Positions 27,410-36,387 of a DNA stretch of 64,000 nt are shown here, one piece after another. Numbering within the stretch: the first letter of the stretch is position 1; each line of letters opens with the position of its first letter. The translations under genes and the position numbers were made by a program. The DNA is taken from NCBI GenBank assembly GCA_002083655.1, contig MSXR01000008.1, forward strand, positions 116,613 to 180,612, written 5' to 3'. Source of the stretch: Proteobacteria bacterium ST_bin14. Its GTDB lineage: Bacteria > Pseudomonadota > Alphaproteobacteria > Sphingomonadales > Sphingomonadaceae. The notes under the pieces are model-generated. The model had not been told where the DNA came from. It searched no databases and worked only from the letters and a program-made list of their open reading frames with translations.

Positions 27410-28207
27410 TTATTCGGGCTTGTGAAAGGGCAGGGCGAGCAGCCAACCCATGCCTGTGACGCGCTGGCGCTGGGTATCGGCCAGGCCGATCGCAAAGGGT
27501 TTGGGCACTGATGGTTCGGGGTAGTAACTGCCCAGCAAGCGATCCCAGATGCTCAGCATATTGCCATAATTGCTGTCATGCTGCGCCCGCACGGTTGCAT
27601 GGTGGCGGACATGCATTGTCGGGGTGACGAGCATGGGCTGCACCCAGCGTTCGATGCGCGGCGGCAGCGCGATATTGGCGTGGTTGAACAGCGCCATTGA
27701 GGACAGCAATGTCTCGTGGATGATCACCGCGATAACCGGCGCGCCAATCAGCGCTGCGGCCGCCGCCTTGTACAGTGTCGACACCAGAATCTCGGCGGGG
27801 TGGAAACGCAGCGCGGTTGTGACATCCAGATCATGGTCGTGGTGATGAACGGCGTGGAGCCGCCAAAGCACCGGCCAGCGGTGCATTGCCCGGTGCTGAC
27901 CATAAATCGCCAGATCGAGCAGCAGGATAGCAGCCGCGATTGCCCAAACACCCGGCAGCGGCACGATGTTGAGCAAGCCAAAGCCATGGCTCGCCGCCCA
28001 GGCCGCTGCGCCAGCCCCGGCCAGCGCCGGTGTGATCCGAACCAGCGCGGCGGGCACGGCGGCGCTTAACAGGCCAAGCCCGGCATGTGACGCCCAGCGT
28101 TCGCGCTGACGGGTTCGCCACGCCCGGTGCGGAAAGCAGTGCTCCAGCAGTGCCAGCACCGCCAGCATGGCGGCGAAAATGGCAAGCCTGATCAGGCCGA
28201 TTGTCAT
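27410..28207 (-). CDS. sterol desaturase / fatty-acid hydroxylase family protein
   Basis: 265 aa from ATG 28207, within a 4-bp overlap (ATGA) with the upstream CDP-alcohol phosphatidyltransferase gene; the frame runs further upstream, but that part is antisense-like. The di-iron His clusters are present: HRAMH, HAVHHHDHD and, near the end, MHVRHH. Four membrane segments are seen. It would hydroxylate or desaturate a lipid in the inner membrane. Its coupling to a phospholipid-synthase-like gene suggests a lipid-modification pair. The exact substrate cannot be read from sequence. Confidence 0.85.
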   Translation of the reverse strand: MTIGLIRLAIFAAMLAVLALLEHCFPHRAWRTRQRERWASHAGLGLLSAAVPAALVRITPALAGAGAAAWAASHGFGLLNIVPLPGVWAIAAAILLLDLAIYGQHRAMHRWPVLWRLHAVHHHDHDLDVTTALRFHPAEILVSTLYKAAAAALIGAPVIAVIIHETLLSSMALFNHANIALPPRIERWVQPMLVTPTMHVRHHATVRAQHDSNYGNMLSIWDRLLGSYYPEPSVPKPFAIGLADTQRQRVTGMGWLLALPFHKPE

Positions 28208-28815
28208 CCCGGTTCTTGTAACAGCGAGATGGCAGCGGCGATCCGCCCGAACACGGTCAGCGTGCAGATAACGGCATAGCCATAAGCGAGCAGCGGAAAC
28301 CATGCGGGCACCAATGCCGCCAGGGCGAGCACGACGATCGTCTCGGTCCCCTCCGCCAGCCCGCCAAGGTAGAAAAAGCTCTTCTTGCCCTGTGCGCTCG
28401 TCTTCAGCCCGCGTTCGGCGGCCAGCACAGCGAATCCCAGAAAGCTGGTCGCCGCGAGCAGGAACCCGCCGAGCAAGCACGCGGCGGGCAGTGCCCATTC
28501 GGGTCGCGCAAAGGCAAAGCCGATCGGGATAGCGGTGTAAAAAGCATAGTCGCAGATCACATCCAGATAACCGCCCAGCGCGGTGCTGCGCGTCTGCCGT
28601 GCAACCGGGCCGTCCAGCCCATCGCTCAACCGGCTGAACAGGATCAGGCCAAACCCAACAGCGAACTGGCCAAAGGCAATTGCGACACCGGCAGCAACCC
28701 CCGCCAGCGCCCCAATGATGCTGAGCGCGTTTGCGGTTGCCCCCATTTTCGCCAGCCGTGCGGCAATCCGGTTCAGCGGTGGATCAATCAGCGGGCGAAT
28801 GCGTGCATCAAACAT
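28204..28815 (-). CDS. CDP-alcohol phosphatidyltransferase family protein
   Basis: Transfers a phosphoalcohol from a CDP-alcohol to an acceptor in the membrane. 203 aa with about six helices. The signature D-x-x-D-G-x-x-A-R is seen as DGLDGPVAR, followed by GGYLDVICD. The spacing between AR and the Gly is one residue shorter than the common pattern, so it may be a divergent subfamily. It lies 16 bp after nupC and 4 bp into the desaturase-type gene, forming one minus-strand operon. Confidence 0.85.
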   Translation of the reverse strand: MFDARIRPLIDPPLNRIAARLAKMGATANALSIIGALAGVAAGVAIAFGQFAVGFGLILFSRLSDGLDGPVARQTRSTALGGYLDVICDYAFYTAIPIGFAFARPEWALPAACLLGGFLLAATSFLGFAVLAAERGLKTSAQGKKSFFYLGGLAEGTETIVVLALAALVPAWFPLLAYGYAVICTLTVFGRIAAAISLLQEPG

Positions 28816-28831
28816 GGCCCGCTTTAGCCCC

Positions 28832-30106
28832 TTATGCCGAAATCGTCAGCACACCGATGACAGCGCCCACCATCATCGTTGCCAGATTGCCGGCAAACCA
28901 GCTTTTAAAACCAAGCGCGGCAATCTCGCCCCGCCGGGCCGGGCACAGCGTCGACAGCGTCGATACGCCCAGCCCGATGCTCGCCAGATTGGCAAAGCCG
29001 CACAGCGCATATAGCGTCACCAGCTTGCCGCGTGGCGACAGCGCATCGGGGCCAAGCGCGGCCATTTGCTGATAGGCGACATATTCGTTCAGGATCGCCT
29101 TGGTCCCCATCAGCGATCCAGCGGTCTGCGCGTCGGCCCAGGGCACGCCCAGCAGCCACATCAACGGCGCGAATATCCAGCCAAACAGGCGTTGCAAGGT
29201 GAGGGGAGCACCCCAGATATCGGGGGCAAGCCCCAGCACGCTATCCGTCAGCGCGACCAGCGCAAACACAACGATCAGCACCGCGATGATGGCAAGAAAC
29301 AGCTGCATCCCGTCCATCGTGCCACGAATGATGGCGTCGATGCTGTTGTCGTAGGTCAAATCCTGATCGGTGCGGTCAGCGGGCGTTGCTTCATCCCCCG
29401 GCACCAGCAGCCGCGCGATCAGCAATGATGCGGGCAGGCAGATCAGCGATGCGGTGATGATGTGGCCAAACGCGTTGTCGACCACCAGCTTCAACGTCTG
29501 GCTATACAGCACCAGCACCACGCCCGACACGGTCGACATGCCCAGCACCATGACCGCGAACAGCTCTGCGCGGCTCATGTGGATCAGATAGGCACGGATG
29601 ATCATCGGCGCTTCCACCACGCCGAGGAAAACATTGCCCCCAGCGTTCAGCGCGACAGCGCCGCCAATGCCCAGGGTGCGTTCGAGCATCCAGCCCAGCC
29701 CCTTCGCAACCTGCTTCAGCACGCCCCAATGCCATAGCAACGCGGCCAGCGCCGATGTGACGATGACCAGCGGCAGGATTTGAAACGCGATGATGAACGG
29801 CTGCGGCGCGCCGGGCTTCGCCGCAAAGGGCTGGTCCCCGCCCGCCAGATACCCAAAGATATAGCGCGAGCCCTTGTCGGTGGCGGTTTGCAGCACGCTA
29901 AGCCCGTCATTGGCGACACTCAGCGCCGCCCAGACCGGTGGTGCCTTGACGAGCACCACCGCCAGCACAAATTGCAGGCCAATCGCGCCTGCAATCCAGC
30001 GCCAGCCGGGCAGCGTCCCGCGTCGCTCGCTGAGCGCCGCGCAGACGATAATGATCACCAACAGGCCAACCAGACTGCGGACGTTGGGCAGCAGGCCAGC
30101 TTCCAT
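28832..30106 (-). CDS. NupC-type concentrative nucleoside transporter
   Basis: Proton- or sodium-coupled nucleoside uptake across the inner membrane. About 424 aa from ATG 30106, which shares one base with the stop of the TonB receptor gene (TGATG). CNT hallmarks: LGWMLERTLGIGGAVALNAGGNVFLG with VEAPMIIRAYL, and KAILNEYVAYQQM followed by ALCGFANLASIGLG and LGVSTLSTLCP. Ten or more helices. Coupling to the receptor suggests import of a nucleoside or a related molecule across both membranes. Confidence 0.92.
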   Translation of the reverse strand: MEAGLLPNVRSLVGLLVIIIVCAALSERRGTLPGWRWIAGAIGLQFVLAVVLVKAPPVWAALSVANDGLSVLQTATDKGSRYIFGYLAGGDQPFAAKPGAPQPFIIAFQILPLVIVTSALAALLWHWGVLKQVAKGLGWMLERTLGIGGAVALNAGGNVFLGVVEAPMIIRAYLIHMSRAELFAVMVLGMSTVSGVVLVLYSQTLKLVVDNAFGHIITASLICLPASLLIARLLVPGDEATPADRTDQDLTYDNSIDAIIRGTMDGMQLFLAIIAVLIVVFALVALTDSVLGLAPDIWGAPLTLQRLFGWIFAPLMWLLGVPWADAQTAGSLMGTKAILNEYVAYQQMAALGPDALSPRGKLVTLYALCGFANLASIGLGVSTLSTLCPARRGEIAALGFKSWFAGNLATMMVGAVIGVLTISA

Positions 30107-33100
30107 CAAAACGCCCAGCTTGCCCCGAACTGGAACTGGCGCGGTGGGCCGGCATTGCGCTGAACAAACGGCACGCCGCCGCCAAACTGCACCTGGTTCG
30201 ACGTGCTTGCCGCATTGGCAAAGCCCGACAGGTTGTTGGCGTTGAACACGTTAAAGATATCTGCCGAGATGGTCAGCCCGCGGTTCAGGATTGGCACCTG
30301 ATATCGAAAGCCAAGATCAACGGTGCGCGACCAGCCGAGCCGCCCCGAATTGCGCGTTTCGCCGGGGAAGCGATTGGCGTTGCCCACATATTGCTGCCCG
30401 AACGAAAAGCCGCTGCCGTTCAAATCCTGTGTGCCGAACAGGCTGGCATCAGGCACCAGATTGACCGGCTGGCCCGATTGGAACAGCCCGGTTGTGGTGA
30501 AGGTGAAGCCTTCAAACGGATAAAGATAGGCGGTGGCGGACAGTACATGGCGGCGATCATTCACTGACGGGCCATATTCCGCCGCGAAATCATTGCCGTT
30601 CGATGCGCGGAAGTTGATATCGTCTGTGTCGTTGCGCAGCCGTGCGAGCGTGTAGCTCAACCGGCCAGCGAACCAGTCGCTGCCCTTTTCCTTGATCAGC
30701 TGCACGTTCAGCGCCTGATATTCGGATGTGCCGCCGGTCTCCGATGTGGTGATCTGGCGGGCACCGCCAGCAACAGGGGCAACCGGGCGGGTGGCATCTG
30801 CGGCTGCCTGGCTGCGCACCAGACCCAGGCTCTGCGCCAGGGCCAGTCGCGCCGCATTGGTGGCCGCACCCCGCAGCAGCGCGATGTTCGACGCGGTCAG
30901 CGCCGCCGCATTGGGGGTGAAGGGTGTTGCTGCGTTCAGATCGCGCAGCCGCACCAGATTATACGACCGGTTATAGATCAGATCGACTTTGGCGGTAATG
31001 TTGGTCGCCACTTCGCGCTGATACCCGACCGTCAACTGCAGGCTGTAGGGATTGTCATAGCCATTGGGGTTGCGGATGCGGATTTCGTCGCTTGACGTGG
31101 AATTGCGCAAAGCCGCGACGCTGGCGGCAGCCGGGCAGGCGGCGACCGTCGCGCAGGCGGGGTTGACCGTCAGATTGCCGTCAAAGGTTACCGCTCCGAC
31201 ATCGAATCCGGCGGGCAATCGGCCAGCCGCGACCAGCGCGTTGAGCTGGCTGATAAAGGCCGGGCTGGTGGTGCTGCGCTGAAGCGCGTCCGAGATAATC
31301 GCATAGGGGATTTTATCGTAATACAGCCCCACGCCAAACCGGATCGCGGACTTCGCATCAGGCTGGTAGTTGACCGCAAAACGCGGCGCGATGTTGTTGA
31401 AATCACCGCCAGCGCCGCCCTGTGCGGACAGCGAGTCATAATCATAGCGCAGGCCCAGGGTGGCCGTCAGGTTCGGCCTGATCTGCCATTCATCCTCGAC
31501 ATAGCCGTTCAGCTGGGTTTGGCCGACGCCAAATGTCGCCGGGCGAATCTCAACCCCGTAATTGGTGACAACCGGGTTCAGCCCCAGAATATCCTGCGCC
31601 CCCAATGCCAGCCCGCGCGGGCGCAGCGTGTTAAGCTGCGCTTGGGTTAGCTGGACAGTGAAGTTGCCATTGGGGTTGCCGCCGCCTGCCAGCGAGAAAT
31701 CGCTGTGGAGCACCTCGCCACCAATTTTCAGCCGGTGATCGCCCAGGTCGAGCGTGAACTTGTGCTGCGTCTGATAGGTGTTTTCTTTTTCATCGAACAC
31801 AAAGCCTGAATCGCCCACGACAGCAACGGCCAGGCCATTGGGGCCAAGCGCTGCGACCTGTGGGCCACCGGCGCGATCGCGGGCATAATCCCAATCGAAC
31901 CGGCTATATTGGAAGCTGCCCTGATAGGTCAGCCGATCACCGTTATAGACCGCGGTCAACGCTGCCAGCGTTGATTTGCGTTCCTCAAACGATCCGGCCG
32001 ACGGGAAGGTGACGTTGCCGCCGCCCAGGCTGCCGCCCGGTCGTTCGACCGATACGTCGCCATAGTTGAAACGGAAATTGACCGACCAATCATCGGTCAG
32101 CTTATGATCGATCCGCAGCGAGCCAAGGTAGAAGTTATTGCGCCCGCGCACATTGCCCAGGATGCCCAGTTGCGGCGAATCCACCAGATTGTCGTTGGTG
32201 TCGCGGGTATATTCCAGCGCGGCGTAAAAAAACGTCCGGTCCTTGGCGATGGGGCCGCTGATCGCGCCACCCGCCTGGATGCGGCTGAAACTGTCGCCCA
32301 CCGGATTGCCGGTCAGGTCGCGGCGCGGAAAGGGCGAGGCGGAATCAACGGGGCGGCCGGGCCGGTACAGCACATAGCTTTCGCCCTTCAAATCATTGCC
32401 GCCGCCTTTTGACGTGACGTTGACAATGCCGTTGGTGGTGCGCCCGAATTCAGCCGAATAATTGTTCGACAGCACAGTGACGCTGGCGGCGGCGCTGAGC
32501 GGGGTGGGGAATTTCTGCCCGCCCAGAAAATTCTCGTTATTGTCCAGGCCGTCGATCAGATAATTGGTGAACAGCCCGTTCGCGCCGTTGATCGATACCG
32601 TGGGCGCTTCGGGAAAAAAGCCTGTTGACGGCACAACGTTGGGCAGCCGGATCAACGCAGAAATAACGTCGCGGCCTTCGATGGGCAGGTCGCTGAGTTC
32701 CCTGGTTGAAAGCGTGCCGGAAACTTCGGCGTTCACCGTGTTGACCCCGGCGGTGGCGCGGGCCCCAACCACGGTGATCGCGGCCTGGGTTTCGCCGCGC
32801 CGCAGCGTGACTGACTGAGTGAAGTTTGAGCGTAACGCCAGCGGCGTTGATCCCGCCGTCACATCGCCATCCGCCAGCCGAACCGAATAGTCACCAGCGG
32901 TCGACAGGCCATTGAGGATAATCTGGCCCTGGCCATCGGTTTTCAGCGTGCGATCATACCCGATTGACGGGTTGGAGACGATCACGTCAACATCCGCTGC
33001 GGGCGCGCCGCTTGCCTCGTCAACCACGGTCACCTTCAACCCGGCCTGCTGCGCATGGGCTGGGCTGCTTACCACCATTACCGCCGCAATTGCCGCCGAA

Positions 33101-33129
33101 GCGCTCAAAATCCCCCGAAAACCCGTCAT
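30106..33129 (-). CDS. Oar-like TonB-dependent receptor
   Basis: About 1007 aa; ATG 33129 follows a GGGGG-containing site. Layout: signal peptide ending near AHAQ, a carboxypeptidase-regulatory-like beta-sandwich (about 30-110; VVDEASGAPAADVDVIV), a plug domain (120-240; LSTRELSDLPIEGRDV, YLIDGLDNNENFLG, EFGRTTNGIVNVTSKGG), then a 22-strand-type barrel ending in Phe (FQFGASWAF), the usual BAM signal. It is the first gene of a run with nupC, a CDP-alcohol transferase and a desaturase-type gene. The ligand is probably a nucleoside-type molecule by association only. Confidence 0.9.
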   Translation of the reverse strand: MTGFRGILSASAAIAAVMVVSSPAHAQQAGLKVTVVDEASGAPAADVDVIVSNPSIGYDRTLKTDGQGQIILNGLSTAGDYSVRLADGDVTAGSTPLALRSNFTQSVTLRRGETQAAITVVGARATAGVNTVNAEVSGTLSTRELSDLPIEGRDVISALIRLPNVVPSTGFFPEAPTVSINGANGLFTNYLIDGLDNNENFLGGQKFPTPLSAAASVTVLSNNYSAEFGRTTNGIVNVTSKGGGNDLKGESYVLYRPGRPVDSASPFPRRDLTGNPVGDSFSRIQAGGAISGPIAKDRTFFYAALEYTRDTNDNLVDSPQLGILGNVRGRNNFYLGSLRIDHKLTDDWSVNFRFNYGDVSVERPGGSLGGGNVTFPSAGSFEERKSTLAALTAVYNGDRLTYQGSFQYSRFDWDYARDRAGGPQVAALGPNGLAVAVVGDSGFVFDEKENTYQTQHKFTLDLGDHRLKIGGEVLHSDFSLAGGGNPNGNFTVQLTQAQLNTLRPRGLALGAQDILGLNPVVTNYGVEIRPATFGVGQTQLNGYVEDEWQIRPNLTATLGLRYDYDSLSAQGGAGGDFNNIAPRFAVNYQPDAKSAIRFGVGLYYDKIPYAIISDALQRSTTSPAFISQLNALVAAGRLPAGFDVGAVTFDGNLTVNPACATVAACPAAASVAALRNSTSSDEIRIRNPNGYDNPYSLQLTVGYQREVATNITAKVDLIYNRSYNLVRLRDLNAATPFTPNAAALTASNIALLRGAATNAARLALAQSLGLVRSQAAADATRPVAPVAGGARQITTSETGGTSEYQALNVQLIKEKGSDWFAGRLSYTLARLRNDTDDINFRASNGNDFAAEYGPSVNDRRHVLSATAYLYPFEGFTFTTTGLFQSGQPVNLVPDASLFGTQDLNGSGFSFGQQYVGNANRFPGETRNSGRLGWSRTVDLGFRYQVPILNRGLTISADIFNVFNANNLSGFANAASTSNQVQFGGGVPFVQRNAGPPRQFQFGASWAF

Positions 33130-33178
33130 CAAAACCCCCAGTTACTCATCAAATTATGCTATCCCCCCGCAGCAGCAG

Positions 33179-34588
33179 TTACCCAAACCACTGCAGCAGG
33201 CGGACAATCTTACGCGTTCGGTCACTGAACAGGCTTGCCGTGAACGCAGAACTGGCGAGCCGCTTATTGATTTCTGCATAGGTTGGATAGGGGGCGATGA
33301 TCCCGGTTAGCTGGCGCAGGCCAAGCTTTGCGGTGATCGCGATCGTCCATGTCTGGATTAACTCGCCCGCATTCGGCCCGACAATCGATGCGCCTGCAAC
33401 CTTGCCCTTCACCAGCACAACCTTGGCCATCCCCTCGGTCCGCTTGTCGGCCTGGGCACGGTCATTCTCGGCAAAGGTCCAATGGAGCACCCGAACGGCG
33501 TCGCCATGCTCGGCGCGCGCTGCCGCCTCGGTCAGCCCCACTTGCGCGAGCTCAGGATCGGTAAAGGTTACCCAAGGGAGTGCCGCGTAATTCACCTTGG
33601 CAGGAACGTGGAACAGCGCGTTCTGGATGACGATGCCGGCTTCATAGCCGGCCGTATGCGTGAATTGCGGCCCAACGCGGCAATCGCCGATGGCAAAAAT
33701 GCGCTTGTTGCTGGTGCGGCGGCGCGGATCGACCACAATGCCCTTGGCCGAATACTCTACCCCGGCGGCTTCCAGCCCCAGCCCGTCAACCGTTGGTTTG
33801 CGACCCGCCGCGACCAGCAGATGCGATCCGGCGATCACCTGCCCGTCGCCCAGCATCAGGCGCACCTGCCCGTCTGCCTGGTCGATCCGGTCGATCGTTG
33901 CGCGTTCGTGCAGCGCAATGCCTTCGCCCACCAGCGCGGCCCGCACGATTGCCACCAGATCAGCATCGTCGCGCGGCAGGATGGGACCGACATCGACAAT
34001 CGATACCGCACAGCCAAGCCGCCGGTGCGCCTGCGCCATTTCACAGCCAATCGCACCGCCGCCGATGATAATCAGATGGTCTGGCCGATCCCGCAGCCCG
34101 AAAATCGTCTCGTTCGTCATGAACGGCACATCGGCCAGGCCGGGGATGGGGGGCACGCCCGCCCGGCTGCCCGTGGCGATGACAAAGCGGCGCGCGCGAA
34201 TTTTGCGCCCGCCTGCGTCCACGGTGCGGCGATCGATAAACCGGCCCGCCGCGCGGATGACGGTGCAGCCAAGCTGTTCGAACCGTTCCTGGCTGTCATT
34301 GGGCTCAATCGCGGCAATAACGCCGGCAACATGATCCTTCACCGCGCCAAAATCGATCTGTGGTGCGGTATAATGAACGCCGAACTGCGCGGCATTTTCG
34401 CCCGCATGCGCTGCCTTGCCCGCTGCGAGCAACGCTTTTGACGGCACGCACCCGCTGTTCAGGCAATCCCCGCCCATCGCGTGCGGCTCAAGCAGCGCGA
34501 CTTTCAACCCAAGCTGCGCAGCACCTGCAGCAACGGACAACCCACCTGAGCCTGCACCAATGATGCACAGATCAAATTTCTCGATCAC
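33179..34588 (-). CDS. FAD-dependent pyridine-nucleotide disulfide oxidoreductase, MerA/Lpd-like
   Basis: A 469-aa flavoprotein. FAD site GAGSGGLSVAAGA near residue 11, redox disulfide C42-LNSG-C47, second nucleotide motif GGGAIGCEMAQAHRRLG and FAD contact FAIGDCR. The C-terminal dimer domain lacks the His-Pro-x-x-x-E of lipoamide dehydrogenase: it reads PYPTYAE, with Tyr where the catalytic His would be. So it is probably not the E3 subunit of a 2-oxoacid dehydrogenase. MerA-type Cys tails are also absent. GTG start within a 4-bp overlap (GTGA) with the upstream VTT gene; the genes are surely co-translated. Confidence 0.88.
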   Translation of the reverse strand: MIEKFDLCIIGAGSGGLSVAAGAAQLGLKVALLEPHAMGGDCLNSGCVPSKALLAAGKAAHAGENAAQFGVHYTAPQIDFGAVKDHVAGVIAAIEPNDSQERFEQLGCTVIRAAGRFIDRRTVDAGGRKIRARRFVIATGSRAGVPPIPGLADVPFMTNETIFGLRDRPDHLIIIGGGAIGCEMAQAHRRLGCAVSIVDVGPILPRDDADLVAIVRAALVGEGIALHERATIDRIDQADGQVRLMLGDGQVIAGSHLLVAAGRKPTVDGLGLEAAGVEYSAKGIVVDPRRRTSNKRIFAIGDCRVGPQFTHTAGYEAGIVIQNALFHVPAKVNYAALPWVTFTDPELAQVGLTEAAARAEHGDAVRVLHWTFAENDRAQADKRTEGMAKVVLVKGKVAGASIVGPNAGELIQTWTIAITAKLGLRQLTGIIAPYPTYAEINKRLASSAFTASLFSDRTRKIVRLLQWFG

Positions 34589-35283
34589 GCGACGGGTTCC
34601 TTCTTGAATCGCTTGTACAATATCGGGATCAGCGACAGCGCGGCCAGGCCAATGATCGGCCCAATCACCTCTGGTTTCAGCAGGGCGCCGCGCAGGTTCA
34701 AATCGCCGCCCGCCGCCAAAATCGAACCGGCACCCGCCCCGATTGAGGCATAGACAAAGGTACCGGGGATGATGCCGATGCCGGTTGCCAGCACATAATC
34801 ACGCAGTTTCACGCCGAACAGTGCGGGCACGATATTGACCAGCCAGAAGGGCGCGACGGGCAACAGGCGCAGCAGCATCAAATAGCTGAAAGCATTTTTC
34901 TGAAACCCGTCGGCCAGTTTTTCGCCCCAGCTGCCGATGCGGTTGCGCAAATCATCACCCGATGCGTTGCGCGCGATCAGGAACACGATCGTCGCGCCCA
35001 TGGTCGCCCCCACCACGACCAGGCTGCCCCCAACCACGGTGCCGAACAATAACCCCGCGGCAATCGTCAACAGGCTGGCACCGGGGAAGGATATCGCCAC
35101 CAGCGCGGCATAAATTGCGACCAGTGCCAGTGCAGAAATCACCGGGCTGGCCGCCACGAAATCGACCAGCGCCTGCCGGTTGTCACGCAGCGCATCCAAC
35201 GTGACATAGCGCTGTCCGCCAAGGGCGAAAAACGCAATCGCCAGCAGCACCAGCACCACCAGGGGGCCAAATCGTTTCAGCAT
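34585..35283 (-). CDS. TVP38/TMEM64 (VTT) family membrane protein
   Basis: 232 aa. VTT/SNARE-associated domain with helices at about 7-25, 48-72, 76-100, 135-155, 165-190 and 200-220. Signatures: FPGASLLTIAAGLLFG, GSLVVVGATMGATIVFLIAR and LRLLPVAPFWLVNIVPALFGV with IPGTFVYASIGAG. Related proteins move lipids between leaflets. It overlaps the FAD oxidoreductase gene by 4 bp and is 24 bp after the DUF547 gene. This three-gene set recurs in proteobacteria, but its role is not established to my knowledge. Confidence 0.88.
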   Translation of the reverse strand: MLKRFGPLVVLVLLAIAFFALGGQRYVTLDALRDNRQALVDFVAASPVISALALVAIYAALVAISFPGASLLTIAAGLLFGTVVGGSLVVVGATMGATIVFLIARNASGDDLRNRIGSWGEKLADGFQKNAFSYLMLLRLLPVAPFWLVNIVPALFGVKLRDYVLATGIGIIPGTFVYASIGAGAGSILAAGGDLNLRGALLKPEVIGPIIGLAALSLIPILYKRFKKEPVA

Positions 35284-35307
35284 TGTTTCATTCCTTGAAA
35301 GCGGTTC

Positions 35308-36123
35308 TTACCGGTTTTCGTTGATCGACCAATCATAATCATAACTGTCGATGGTCTTGCGCCCGGCCAGTAATTTGGCGGTATCGGCATCGGCATAGCG
35401 GCGTGCAAAGGCCAGCACGCCTGCGGGCCCGCCAAAATCGACGCCATACCAATCAAAAATCCGCGATGCGCCCAGCGCCTTGCCCTTGGCCTGGAAACCG
35501 CGCGGCGAATTGATATAGGCGCGCGCCGCCACATCAAGCTGCGCGTCGAGATTGCCCGCCTCATATGCTGTCAGTGCCAGGTTCGGGCAGCCCACCGATG
35601 CGCAGTTTACCGCGAAATGGGTGCGCGGATCCTTGAAGATCGGGCGCAAAATGCCGTGTTCGATATTGTTCAGGCTCAGCTTCATGCCCTTCACCGTCAC
35701 GACCTTGCGGTCCCATGGCCCAGTGGGGAACAGCCCGTCCTTGATGTTCAAAATCGACGTGACGGGATAGGCACCCAGCACCACCTCAATCGTCGCGGCG
35801 TTGTACAGGTTGACCCAATAGGCATATTGCTGTGGTCGTGACAGGCGATCGACATCCACCGCTTCCATTCGGTCAATCAGCGCAGAAAGCGCAGCCTTGT
35901 CAGCCGCAGAAACCTTGGCATAGGCAAACACCGTCCGCCCGCCCGTGGTGCGCCCGCCATAACGCTTCAAAATGCCGTTCCACCCGGCATAATCAACCGC
36001 CATCCCGGGGCCGCTTTTTTGCCAGCGGGGAATCAACTGCGCCTTGGGCACCGCCTGCGCGGCGGACGCGGTAACAAGAGCAACGCCGGTCAGGGCAATC
36101 ATCATGGATCGAAAAAGGGTCAT
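35308..36123 (-). CDS. DUF547-domain exported protein
   Basis: 271 aa, ATG 36123 with AGGAAG 6 bp upstream. The signal peptide ends near AAQA (residue 24). The mature part is a DUF547 domain with the family segments YWVNLYNAATIEVVL and PRTHFAVNCASVGCPNLA (two Cys separated by five, possibly a disulfide or a catalytic pair), and a C-terminal part with IFDWYGVDFG. The fold has been compared to transglutaminase/papain-like enzymes, though its activity is unknown. First gene of the operon with the VTT and FAD-oxidoreductase genes. Confidence 0.87.
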   Translation of the reverse strand: MTLFRSMMIALTGVALVTASAAQAVPKAQLIPRWQKSGPGMAVDYAGWNGILKRYGGRTTGGRTVFAYAKVSAADKAALSALIDRMEAVDVDRLSRPQQYAYWVNLYNAATIEVVLGAYPVTSILNIKDGLFPTGPWDRKVVTVKGMKLSLNNIEHGILRPIFKDPRTHFAVNCASVGCPNLALTAYEAGNLDAQLDVAARAYINSPRGFQAKGKALGASRIFDWYGVDFGGPAGVLAFARRYADADTAKLLAGRKTIDSYDYDWSINENR

Positions 36124-36387
36124 TACGGCTTCCTTTGCAATGTCATGCGCGTAAGAACGAGATCAGCCCTGATTTAGATGTGGGGCTAGGATGGCGACGG
36201 GGGAAAAATTGCGGGTTTGGAGCGAGCGATCTGCCCAATGCCGGGGTTAGCGAGGATGCAGCAGCGGATATGTTTCCTTATTCGTGTGATCTGGCGCGAA
36301 TGTTACAATGTGTTTCGGCAAAGCGCGACCCCAACAGCGCCGCCGCACGCGGCCCAGTATGCGCACAGGGGCGCGTATCTCCCCAAA

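Noticed and set aside
33482..34441. Plus-strand ORF of 319 codons opposite the FAD oxidoreductase
   Set aside because: Antisense to conserved nucleotide-binding motifs and has no recognisable product.
33179..34588. Naming the flavoprotein lpd (lipoamide dehydrogenase)
   Set aside because: The C-terminal catalytic His of lipoamide dehydrogenase is replaced by Tyr and there are no 2-oxoacid dehydrogenase genes beside it.
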